In this document: in pieces, positions 21,238 to 28,465 of the stretch | Layout of the letters: every line of letters begins with the position of its first letter | How positions within the stretch are numbered: position 1 is the stretch's first letter | NCBI GenBank assembly: GCA_016183615.1 | Contig: JACPEG010000063.1 | Coordinates: forward strand, 1-64,000 | Length of the DNA: 64,000 nucleotides | Source of the DNA: Betaproteobacteria bacterium | GTDB taxonomy: Bacteria; Pseudomonadota; Gammaproteobacteria; Burkholderiales; UBA6910 | Direction: 5' to 3' | Notes under the pieces: generated by a model | Databases searched by the model: none | What the model was told of the DNA's origin: nothing | What the model saw: the letters and a program-made list of their open reading frames with translations, nothing else | Program-made: the position numbers and the translations under genes

Positions 21238-21535
21238 GCAACCGCGTAGGGGTTGCACCAAAAATCCCAACCGCCGGAGCCCATTGCTCCGTTCCCGCAC
21301 CCGGCGGAACCCGCTGCGCGGTTCCGCCCTACGGCATCCATCGGTCATCGTAGGGCGGAAGGGCAACGCCCGTTCCGCCGGTCAATCGAATTGGTGAAAC
21401 CCGCATTCGCGGTTCGGTGCACCGGCGGAACCCGCTGCGCGGTTCCGACCTACGGCATCCATCGGTCATCGTAGGGCGGAAGGGCAACGCCCGTTCCGCC
21501 GGTCAATCTGTAGGAGCGAATTCATTCGCGACCTG
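21238..21535. repeat. Palindromic intergenic repeats (two direct copies plus a second family)
   Basis: The gap after the FIST gene holds two near-identical copies (about 21298-21387 and 21419-21508) of a palindromic element with GTAGGGCGGAA and GGCGGAACCCGCTGCGCG segments. They are separated by about 30 bp. A second type with GTAGGAGCGAATTCATTC follows at 21509-21535. The same families recur elsewhere in the window. They resemble REP-type intergenic elements and contain no gene. Confidence 0.8.
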
Positions 21536-21584
21536 CTGGTAGAATCATCCCTACAGGTGTCTACGTACCGGAACTGATTCGCCC

Positions 21585-22544
21585 ATGCACGCCCGCTCCC
21601 TCGAACACCTTCGCCACGACCACGACTACAGCCTCGCCTCCCAGCAATCGGCCGAGCGCCGCACCCTGTTCGTGTTCTGGCTGACGCTCATCACCATGGC
21701 GGTGGAGCTGGTGACGGGCTACCTCACCGGGTCCCTGGCCCTCACTGCCGACGGCTGGCACATGGGCTCCCACGCCGCGGCGCTGGGCATCGCGGCCTAC
21801 GCCTATGCGTTTTCCCGCCGCCACGCCAGTAACGTGCGCTTCACCTTCGGCACCGGCAAGGTGGGACCGCTCGCCGCCTACACCAGCGCGGTATTTCTCG
21901 CCATGATCGCCGTGATGATGGTCTACCAGTCGGTGGACCGGCTGATCACTCCGATCTCCGTCCGCTTCGACGAAGCCATTGCCGTCGCGGTCCTGGGACT
22001 GCTGGTCAACGTGGCAAGCGCTGTGATCCTGCAGTTCGGCGGGCACGAGCACCACGATCACCACGGGGATGAAGCGGGACATCATCACCATCACGCCCAC
22101 GACCACAACCTGCGCGCCGCCTATCTCCACGTGCTGGCCGACGCGCTGACTTCGGTGCTCGCCATCATTGCGCTGCTTTCCGGGAAGCTTCTCGGCTGGC
22201 TGTGGATGGACCCGGCCATGGGGATCGTCGGCGCGGCGCTGATCGCCCGCTGGTCGGCGGGGCTGATCCGCGACAGCGGGCAGGTATTGCTGGACGCCGA
22301 GGAAAACTCGAAGCTGGTCGAGCGCATCTCGCGCCTGATCGAGAGCGATCGCGACAACCGCATCGCCGACCTGCACCTGTGGCGCCTGGGCCCGGGAAGC
22401 TACGGCTGCATCCTCTCCATCGTCACCGACGACCCCCAGCCCGCCGCCTACTACAAGAGATTGCTCGCCGAAGCCGCCGAGCTCCAGCACGTCACGGTGG
22501 AGGTGAATCTCTGCCAGGACGAGCGCTGCGGACCGGAGCGCTGA
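21585..22544 (+). CDS. CDF-family cation efflux transporter (DmeF-like)
   Basis: Proton-coupled exporter of divalent metals in the inner membrane (319 aa). Six membrane helices are expected. The metal site residues appear in helix II (ALTADGWHMGSHAAAL) and helix V (HVLADALTSVLAIIAL), that is HxxxH and HxxxD-like patterns. A histidine-rich loop between helices IV and V (HEHHDHHGDEAGHHHHH) and a histidine-rich N-terminus suggest cobalt or nickel, as in DmeF of Cupriavidus. The metal is an inference. It sits alone between repeat-filled gaps. Confidence 0.88.
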   Translation: MHARSLEHLRHDHDYSLASQQSAERRTLFVFWLTLITMAVELVTGYLTGSLALTADGWHMGSHAAALGIAAYAYAFSRRHASNVRFTFGTGKVGPLAAYTSAVFLAMIAVMMVYQSVDRLITPISVRFDEAIAVAVLGLLVNVASAVILQFGGHEHHDHHGDEAGHHHHHAHDHNLRAAYLHVLADALTSVLAIIALLSGKLLGWLWMDPAMGIVGAALIARWSAGLIRDSGQVLLDAEENSKLVERISRLIESDRDNRIADLHLWRLGPGSYGCILSIVTDDPQPAAYYKRLLAEAAELQHVTVEVNLCQDERCGPER

Positions 22545-22704
22545 GGCGGGGATGGTCGCGAAGGTCCCCAATCCTTTGGCGGCAAAACCCGCGCCGGCAG
22601 GAAACCCCCATCGCCCCGGCGCAGGCCGGGACGCGGAAAGCCAGCGGCGTCGCGTCGGGACGGCCACCGGCGACCTGCGGGGTTTCTGATCTTCGCCCGC
22701 CTCC

Positions 22705-23376
22705 TCAGTCCCGCTCCATCAACAGCGTTTCGATGTCGCTCAGGACGGTGCGCGGATGCAGGAACGTCGAGGTGTAGATTTCCCGGACGTAGCCGGAGCG
22801 GTCGATCAGGAATACCTTGAGCACGTGGGAAAGCTCCCGCACCGGCCTGCCGCTCGACCGATCCACCGATTGGCGCACGTCCTGTCCGAAGCCCTCCACC
22901 AGCGGCAGCAGATCGCGCGCGGACCGCGTGGTGAGGAAATACCAGCTCAGCCCCTCGCCTTCCCTGATCCGGCTCCCGCCGTAATGTCTCATGACCGACG
23001 GCGTGTCCCGCGCCGGATCGAAGCTCAAGGTCACGAGCCGCACCTTGCCGTGCAGGGCGGGAGCGGCCTCGATCTCTTTCTTCAGGAGATCGAACACCCG
23101 ATAGGCGAGCGGACAGCCATCGGGGTCGCGGCACGCGGTGTAGATGAAGCCGAGCAGGGTGATCCGGCCCCGGGTAAAGCGTGACAGGGGCCGCACCCGG
23201 CCCTCCACATCCAGCACCGGGCCGTCGGGCGCGCGCATGATCCGGTGGAGCGGATAGGTGCCCGGCGCCGGAGGCGCGTAATCCAGGTCCGGAAGAAGCG
23301 CGTCCGTCTGATGGGCCGACACCGGCCCGGCGGCGAGCCAGGCCAGCGCCAACGCCAGGAATCGAAGCACGGTCAT
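22705..23376 (-). CDS. SCO1/SenC-like copper chaperone (MtoY-like)
   Basis: Secreted thioredoxin-fold protein of 223 aa from the start at 23376. The signal peptide spans about residues 1-22 (LALALAWLAAGPVSA). The copper-binding cysteines read TACRDPDGCPLA, a CX5C spacing instead of the usual CX3C of SCO proteins. The distal histidine is probably in SHVLKVFLIDRSG. It follows the methanethiol oxidase gene in the same direction. In Hyphomicrobium the SCO gene mtoY beside mtoX is thought to supply copper to the enzyme, and the same job is inferred here. Confidence 0.8.
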   Translation of the reverse strand: MTVLRFLALALAWLAAGPVSAHQTDALLPDLDYAPPAPGTYPLHRIMRAPDGPVLDVEGRVRPLSRFTRGRITLLGFIYTACRDPDGCPLAYRVFDLLKKEIEAAPALHGKVRLVTLSFDPARDTPSVMRHYGGSRIREGEGLSWYFLTTRSARDLLPLVEGFGQDVRQSVDRSSGRPVRELSHVLKVFLIDRSGYVREIYTSTFLHPRTVLSDIETLLMERD

Positions 23377-23436
23377 CCGGGCCCTTATTGTGGATTCGGG
23401 AAACGGGTGACAACCCATTCCCCGCGCGAATCTCCC

Positions 23437-23562
23437 CTCTCCCCCCGTGGGAGAGGGGCCGGGGGTGAGGGGGCCGAGCGTCAGTGATTTACGAACGCTC
23501 GGTAGGTTGCGGATTAGCATCCCGTCGGGGAAAAACCACGCCAGCCCGGCGGCTGGCGTAGC
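23437..23562. repeat. Palindromic elements between the SCO gene and mtoX
   Basis: At 23437-23460 CTCTCCCCC faces GGGAGAGGG, a common terminator-like intergenic palindrome. A second hairpin (GCCAGCC/GGCTGGC) follows near 23540-23558. Similar C-run/G-run palindromes recur near 26109 and 36770. They separate mtoX from the SCO gene and could reduce read-through. Confidence 0.6.
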
Positions 23563-23586
23563 GTGAATGCGGCGTCTCCCTTCAGG

Positions 23587-24924
23587 CTAACGGGCGCTCG
23601 CGAGTTTCGGGGGACTGTCGGGCGCCCGGTACGCGCTGCGCAGCGCCTTCGATCCCAGCTTCATGTGGTGCGCCCGGCCCAGCTTCTCCTTGGTGAAATC
23701 CACCTCGAACACCTGTTTCAGCTCCTTGCCGTCCCAGGTGAACCCCCGCAGGAACTGCTCGTTGTCCGCGCCCGCCTTGTCCCAGTTGGCAAGCAGCGAA
23801 GAAGTGATGTAGACCCGCTTGCCGTCCCAGCTCTGGGAGATCATGTTGACCTGCCGGCCGGTCTGCTTCTCGTAGGTCTGCTTCGGCGCCTCCGGGTCGG
23901 AAAGATCGAAGTAACGGGTCTTGCCGTCCATGAAGGTGTTGACCCAGAGGCCTTTGCCGTCGCGGGTGATGCTGATGTCCACGGGCAGCGGAATCTTGGC
24001 CGGGTCGCCGATGGTGGCCACTTCCTTCGCCTGCCACTCGCCCTGCGCATCCTGCTTCACCAGCCAGAGCTTCGAGGTCAGCGCCGCCGCCGTCACGGCC
24101 CAGTTGTCCCCGGGTTTCAGCGACCAGCGGATCTCGAGGGGCGCGCCGGGAACGCTGAAGATCTTCTTCGGCTTCATCGCCTTCAGATCCCACAGCACCA
24201 TGGTATTGCCGAAGCGCTTCATCGCCTCCGGGTCCTTGACCAGTTCCCCGAGGGGCCGCAGGTAGTTCGCGGCCCCGGTGAAGCTCGAGGTGAGCAGCAC
24301 GTTCTTCCTGGGATTCACCTGAAGGTCGTAGCCGTAGCCGTCGCCGCCGCCCTCGACCGGCATGGGGTAGCTCGCGATGAAATCCCCCTTATTGTTGTAG
24401 AGCGCCATCCCCGTGACGCCTCCCTTGTCCCTGGTGTTGGACAGCGCCTGGATCAGCATCCGGCCCGGCAGCGCGTAATAGGTGTGGGGCCCGATGTAGC
24501 CGGTCTTGTCCCCGAGATCGGCGATGGTCTTGACCAGCCTGGGCTTGGCGGGGTTGGCGGCGATGTCGAACACGTAGACCTCGCTCCCCGCCAGGCCGCC
24601 CGCCCAGATGTGGCGCCGATCGTCGGTGAAGCCCATGTGGTGGGCCTCGCCGCGCGAGCCGACCGAAACCTGATGGATCACCTTGCCGTAATTTTTTGAA
24701 CGGGGACTGACGTCCACCGTCACCAGCTTGTCCGAGCCGTCGCCGAGGCCCTCCACGCCCAGCGTCCAGACGTAGACGTAATCCTCCTGTCCCTTGATGA
24801 GCTTGGCGATATAGGGCGAGTTGCAGGTCTCGTCGCCGAAGGCCGGCAACACGGCGGACAAGGCGAGGATCGCCAGTAAGCCGGCCGCCTTCGATGATGC
24901 ACGCCGAAGATTCAGGGAAATCAT
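23587..24924 (-). CDS. mtoX: SBP56-family protein, probable periplasmic methanethiol oxidase
   Basis: Selenium-binding-protein-56 family enzyme. Characterised bacterial members oxidise methanethiol to formaldehyde, hydrogen sulfide and hydrogen peroxide using copper. The start at 24924 is preceded by AAGGAGGT, and a Sec signal peptide follows (LLAILALSAVLPAFG), so the mature protein of about 420 aa should be periplasmic. Typical segments are SPYIAKLIKGQEDYVYVWTL, GSRGEAHHMGFTDDRRHIW and LKLGSKAL-type C-terminal residues (MKLGSKALRSAYRAP). The neighbouring SCO chaperone supports the copper-enzyme reading. No mauG-type gene is visible nearby. Confidence 0.85.
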   Translation of the reverse strand: MISLNLRRASSKAAGLLAILALSAVLPAFGDETCNSPYIAKLIKGQEDYVYVWTLGVEGLGDGSDKLVTVDVSPRSKNYGKVIHQVSVGSRGEAHHMGFTDDRRHIWAGGLAGSEVYVFDIAANPAKPRLVKTIADLGDKTGYIGPHTYYALPGRMLIQALSNTRDKGGVTGMALYNNKGDFIASYPMPVEGGGDGYGYDLQVNPRKNVLLTSSFTGAANYLRPLGELVKDPEAMKRFGNTMVLWDLKAMKPKKIFSVPGAPLEIRWSLKPGDNWAVTAAALTSKLWLVKQDAQGEWQAKEVATIGDPAKIPLPVDISITRDGKGLWVNTFMDGKTRYFDLSDPEAPKQTYEKQTGRQVNMISQSWDGKRVYITSSLLANWDKAGADNEQFLRGFTWDGKELKQVFEVDFTKEKLGRAHHMKLGSKALRSAYRAPDSPPKLASAR

Positions 24925-25041
24925 GGCTACCTCCTTGGGGAAAGCATGCCCGGAACCAAGGCACGGCGGGTGAACGGGCAGTAAGGGAATACCCATTTGA
25001 TGGGGCAGGTTAAGACAACCGATCCATCCGTCCGCAGTATC

Positions 25042-25071
25042 GGTATAGTCCAACCCCGGGCCGGACTTCAA
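25042..25071 (-). promoter_or_regulatory. Candidate promoter upstream of mtoX
   Basis: On the minus strand TTGAAG (25066-25071) and TATACC (25042-25047) are separated by 18 bases, about 120 bp upstream of the mtoX start. The match to sigma-70 boxes is fair but not decisive. Confidence 0.3.
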
Positions 25072-25141
25072 GGGATACGGTCGGTGCCCGGCCCGGGCCA
25101 GGGTGGCGCAGCCGGCGGGACAGGAGTTATTCGATTCCGAA

Positions 25142-25921
25142 CTATTGTTTGCCGCGTTGCTTGCGGCTGGCGATCTCGAGCGACAATTCGGCCTCGAGGA
25201 TATCCGCCCGATCCCTCACCCGGTTGTGGCTGGCCACCAGCGCCGCGTTCTCGTACCGCAGATAAAGGGACTCTTCGAGAACATGGCCGAGGCGCCTCGA
25301 TATCAGAATCATCGCCACGACGTAGACGGCGATCATCCAGCCCATGGCCAGGTGAATCTCGTCCCCCACGATCAACATCCGGATCGCGATCGGGATCAGC
25401 GTTGGAACGAGAAACAGCAGGAACGCGGTCTGCAGGGATGACAGGGCCGAGACGGCTCCCGCGGTCATTCCGCCCAGCACGAAGACCAGAAACAGCTGAT
25501 GCGGGACCGAGTGCTCGGGAAAAATCAGGACTGCGCTCGCTCCCCACACGCAACCCGACAGGGCCACGCCGATCAGGAACGAGTTGTGCCAATACGGAAT
25601 CGAATTCACGTCGAGGGACGCGTGCTCGAATCGCCAGGCCAGGGCCAGCCGCGCGGCTGAGGCGATGACGATGGTGGCAAGCCAGACCGCGACTATCGCG
25701 TGATCGACCACCGGCCACAGGACCACGGCAAGCACCAGGGCGTTCAACATGGCGACCGTCTGGGACACCGTCGCCTGGGTGTAGAGCAGTTTCACCTGCT
25801 CCATGAATACCAGCATGCTCCGGTCCCGCGTGCGGGCATCGGCGGCGCCGAACTCGCGCGCTTCGCCGGCGCCGGTTCGGGCTGGCACGCGGTCGTCTGG
25901 CAATGAATAGTCGCGGCTCAT
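25142..25921 (-). CDS. Membrane sensor domain protein without output domain
   Basis: 259-aa protein with six predicted membrane helices (about residues 55-215, including LNALVLAVVLWPVVDHAIVA and MIAVYVVAMILISRRLG), ending in a short coiled coil (RADILEAELSLEIASRK). This layout matches the N-terminal membrane module found ahead of PAS, GGDEF or histidine-kinase domains. Here the stop follows the coiled coil and no continuation is visible in any minus-strand frame. It may be a truncated receptor or a stand-alone regulator. The start at 25921 lacks a clear ribosome-binding site. Confidence 0.65.
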   Translation of the reverse strand: MSRDYSLPDDRVPARTGAGEAREFGAADARTRDRSMLVFMEQVKLLYTQATVSQTVAMLNALVLAVVLWPVVDHAIVAVWLATIVIASAARLALAWRFEHASLDVNSIPYWHNSFLIGVALSGCVWGASAVLIFPEHSVPHQLFLVFVLGGMTAGAVSALSSLQTAFLLFLVPTLIPIAIRMLIVGDEIHLAMGWMIAVYVVAMILISRRLGHVLEESLYLRYENAALVASHNRVRDRADILEAELSLEIASRKQRGKQ

Positions 25922-26156
25922 GTTTATCTACAAAACGGAGGAATGACACCTTCCCTGCGGTTATGGCGCCTGGGGAACCTCGGCAGGGCCAATCTCAGAT
26001 TGCCCGAATTCAGGAACGGAGGCAACAATACTCAAGGCGATTGGGACGTTAACCTTGTATCTTCCGATCGCTGCACTGCAGTAACGAGTCGTAGATTACC
26101 GGGCTCCTTTCCCCTTGATGGGGGAAGGTCGGGATGGGGGTGAAATAGGAATCCAG
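25922..26156. other. Intergenic gap with one palindrome
   Basis: No gene seen. A short hairpin with TTCCCC (26109-26114) facing GGGGAA (26121-26126) lies near the end of the DUF4824 gene and may act as its terminator or be another member of the C-run/G-run repeat family. Confidence 0.5.
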
Positions 26157-27071
26157 TCACTGACGTGGCCCCAACGCCTGCCCCGCCGCCCCCGCCCCCC
26201 GCGCCGCCGCCGTCATCCACGGCTCGAAGCGCCGGCCGAAGGCCACGGTGGCCTCAAACGGCGCCGCCTTCATGCTCGGGCTCACGCTCGGGCTACCGGC
26301 ACCGCGCTGCAGCACCGGCTCCAGCACCCCACGGAACTCGTGGGGCACGTTCACGCTCTCGACGCTGAGCCTGCTGACATATCCCGCGAGGCGGGTGCTC
26401 TTGCCGTAGCCGGCGAATTGCGGCCGCACCTGGCCGCGCACGAGGGCGTAGCGGGACCGGTCGGAATACTTCGCACGCAGCGCCGCGGCATCAAGGCTCG
26501 CGTCCACCGCGAACAGGCGGCTCGCTTCCCCTTCCTCCCGGCCGAACTGCTCCCGCGCCCGCCTGGCGCGCTCCTCGAATTCCTTCTTTCCGGGATTGGC
26601 GGCGAGGAGCGCCTTCTCGGCCTCGGCGAATTTCCGCGTGCGCTCGAGGGACTGCCGGTACGCCGGACCATCCAATTCCAGCACCAGCAGCACTTCCCGC
26701 GGAAGCTGCTTTTCGAATCGCGCCCGGTCCGTCGTCGAATCCTCCGACCGGGACACGTCGAAGCCCAACTCCGCGAGCTTGACCTCGTCGAGCCACGCCG
26801 GCGCGCCGCCGATCATCAGGTAGGACATGTCGTGGGCAGGCTTCTCCTCGGTGCCCGCGGCCGGCGCCCGCCACACCAGCCGCAGCGCCAGCCCGCTGTT
26901 CTCCGCCTCGAAGCCCCAGCCCCAGGGCAGCCACAGCTCGCGCTGGGTGAGCCGCAGGCTGCTCTCGGGCGCGCTGCGGTTCCAGGCCACTCCTCCGAGC
27001 GCCACCGCATTGGTGAGGACGATCAGCGCCGCACCGGCGATGAGCGTGCGGCGGCGGGACCAGGCGATCAT
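26157..27071 (-). CDS. DUF4824-like membrane-anchored protein
   Basis: 304 aa from the ATG at 27071. One N-terminal membrane anchor (RTLIAGAALIVLTNAVALGG) is followed by a soluble, probably periplasmic domain with LWLPWGWGFEAENSGLALRL and DDxxLxY-like loops. The function is unknown. It is coupled to the DUF2157 gene by an ATGA overlap; such pairs occur together in many bacteria, which suggests that the two products act together at the inner membrane. Family assignment is from memory of the pairing and sequence character. Confidence 0.65.
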   Translation of the reverse strand: MIAWSRRRTLIAGAALIVLTNAVALGGVAWNRSAPESSLRLTQRELWLPWGWGFEAENSGLALRLVWRAPAAGTEEKPAHDMSYLMIGGAPAWLDEVKLAELGFDVSRSEDSTTDRARFEKQLPREVLLVLELDGPAYRQSLERTRKFAEAEKALLAANPGKKEFEERARRAREQFGREEGEASRLFAVDASLDAAALRAKYSDRSRYALVRGQVRPQFAGYGKSTRLAGYVSRLSVESVNVPHEFRGVLEPVLQRGAGSPSVSPSMKAAPFEATVAFGRRFEPWMTAAARGAGAAGQALGPRQ

Positions 27072-28147
27072 GGCGCGCGCCCTCCCGTGACGCCAAGGCC
27101 CCGGGCGCGCAGCCGCCGCAGCACCAGGATCAGGAGCACCGAGGCGATCCCCAGCACCAGGAAGAAGAGATATTTGGGCATGATCTCCCACCACCAGTCG
27201 AAGAATTTCGAATAGAGGAAGATCACGAACATCACCAGCGCCGTGTTCACCACCCCGGGCCAGCCCTGCCGCGCGCCGAGCCAGATGGCCGCCGCGCTCA
27301 GGCCGAAGCCGCAGACCTGGTAGAAGCCCTCGATGAAGTCGGGATCGAGGTCCAGGTAGCTCGCATCGCCCCAGTGGGCGAGCACCAGCACGGGCAGAAA
27401 CAGCGTCAGCAGCCCGAACACCCGGTAGATCGCCGCAAAGCCGGGGAAGCGCCGGTGCGAAATGAACGACGGCACCAGGAACAGCGCGACCGCAGCGGGA
27501 AAGAAATTCTCCGGGCGCAACCCGAAGTAAATCCAGTACATCCCGCTCCAGGTCCCGGTGCGCGCCGACACGAAGGCGATGACGCAGAGAATCCCCGCCG
27601 CCAGCAGCAGCCGCAGGTCGCAGGCGTAGGCGAGCAGGAATGCCAGCGCCGCCCACGGAATGAGCGCCTTGTCCGAGGGCGTGATGTTGAAGATCTGCCC
27701 CAGCATGGCGACGTTGAGCACGAAGCAGACGAACGCCACCATCGCCGCGAGCTTGGTGAAGTAGCCCGAGGCATCGCGCCCCTGGATCCAGACCGTGGCG
27801 AGGAAGGTGCCGAGCACCGCGCCAAGGAGAATCGTCACCTGGACGGCTTCCGTGAACTGGCCCCAGAACTGATAGAACAGGAAGAACACGCTCGCCGCCA
27901 GCGCCAGCGCGCCGAGGAAGGAGGCGATGCGCATGCCGAGCGAAAGCTGCTTCGCCTGCACGTCGCGGTCAATGTCGAAATCGCGGGCGAATTGCGCGAG
28001 CAGGCCCGCGTGGTGGTCGGCGACCGCCTTGCGCTGGGCCTCGGTCAGCGCCAGCACGCCGTCGCGCTCCAGGCGCTCCAGCTCGTGCTGGAACACCCGG
28101 ATTTCATCGGCCCGGCGCTGGGCGTCGGTGCGGGAGGAGAGGGTCAT
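27068..28147 (-). CDS. DUF2157 multi-helix membrane protein
   Basis: 359-aa integral membrane protein. A soluble N-terminal segment (about residues 1-70, containing ELERLERDGVLALTEAQR) is followed by about nine hydrophobic helices. The N-terminal part and helix arrangement fit the DUF2157 family, whose function is unknown. It is co-directional and overlapping with the DUF4824-like gene. It is divergent from cas9 and marks the left boundary of the CRISPR locus. Confidence 0.75.
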   Translation of the reverse strand: MTLSSRTDAQRRADEIRVFQHELERLERDGVLALTEAQRKAVADHHAGLLAQFARDFDIDRDVQAKQLSLGMRIASFLGALALAASVFFLFYQFWGQFTEAVQVTILLGAVLGTFLATVWIQGRDASGYFTKLAAMVAFVCFVLNVAMLGQIFNITPSDKALIPWAALAFLLAYACDLRLLLAAGILCVIAFVSARTGTWSGMYWIYFGLRPENFFPAAVALFLVPSFISHRRFPGFAAIYRVFGLLTLFLPVLVLAHWGDASYLDLDPDFIEGFYQVCGFGLSAAAIWLGARQGWPGVVNTALVMFVIFLYSKFFDWWWEIMPKYLFFLVLGIASVLLILVLRRLRARGLGVTGGRAP

Positions 28148-28315
28148 GCGACGAAGAGCGCTGAGGGAAGTTCCAGTTCCTTAAGTCAGCGGAGGTTGCT
28201 CAAACTCAAACTAATTCGACTCACCGACCCCTGGATATTATCGGATACCAGACTGTCACCGATAATTGACTCCAACCCGGGCCGCTGACATCATGATCCG
28301 AAACATGCCCGCCAA
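28148..28315. other. Intergenic region left of the CRISPR locus
   Basis: No gene seen. It contains an inverted repeat of 8-base arms (ATTATCGG at 28237-28244 and its complement at 28259-28266) with a 14-base loop. The right arm touches a TTGACT box that could be a -35 for cas9. The stretch is clearly richer in A and T than the flanking chromosome. Confidence 0.5.
28266..28294 (+). promoter_or_regulatory. Candidate cas9 promoter
   Basis: TTGACT at 28266-28271 and CATCAT at 28289-28294 are 17 bases apart on the plus strand. If used, the cas9 mRNA would have a leader of about 150 nt that is antisense to the whole tracrRNA. The -10 box is weak, so this is tentative. Confidence 0.3.
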
Positions 28316-28430
28316 ATGAAAAGCCCGGTGGGTAATCATCCTAGAATGATTACCCACCGGGCGGGTACGAACTTAATCTTTCGATTAAGCCTTATTGTAG
28401 CAACGGCTCTCACCCCGGATAGCTACAACG
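28316..28430 (-). ncRNA. tracrRNA of the type II-C CRISPR system
   Basis: Read on the minus strand, the anti-repeat occupies 28394-28429. It matches the complement of the CRISPR repeat along two blocks (7 and 14 bases, plus a further 7 at the end), with an internal bulge at repeat positions 9-13 as in Neisseria. Next come ATAAGG, a short stem with a GAAA loop (28372-28389), and a 17-bp perfect terminator stem (28323-28339 with 28346-28362) followed by TTTTC. Predicted length is about 110 nt. Layout and the CCGTTGCTACAATAAGG core closely follow the N. meningitidis tracrRNA. It guides crRNA maturation and Cas9 loading. Confidence 0.92.
28323..28362 (-). terminator. Intrinsic terminator of the tracrRNA
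   Basis: A 17-bp uninterrupted stem with a 6-base loop is followed on the minus strand by a short T run (TTTTC at 28322-28318). By analogy with Neisseria this hairpin is probably also the 3' stem-loop retained in the Cas9-bound tracrRNA. Confidence 0.85.
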
Positions 28431-28436
28431 GTTTTA

Positions 28437-28465
28437 AGTATTGGGGAGGAACCCATGTCTGTCAA
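28437..28465 (-). promoter_or_regulatory. tracrRNA promoter overlapping the cas9 start
   Basis: On the minus strand a perfect -35 box TTGACA (28460-28465) and a -10 box AATACT (28437-28442) are exactly 17 bases apart. They predict a start at about 28430, the first base of the anti-repeat. The promoter covers the cas9 ribosome-binding site and ATG (28455), so RNA polymerase on this promoter and transcription of cas9 should interfere. Confidence 0.8.
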
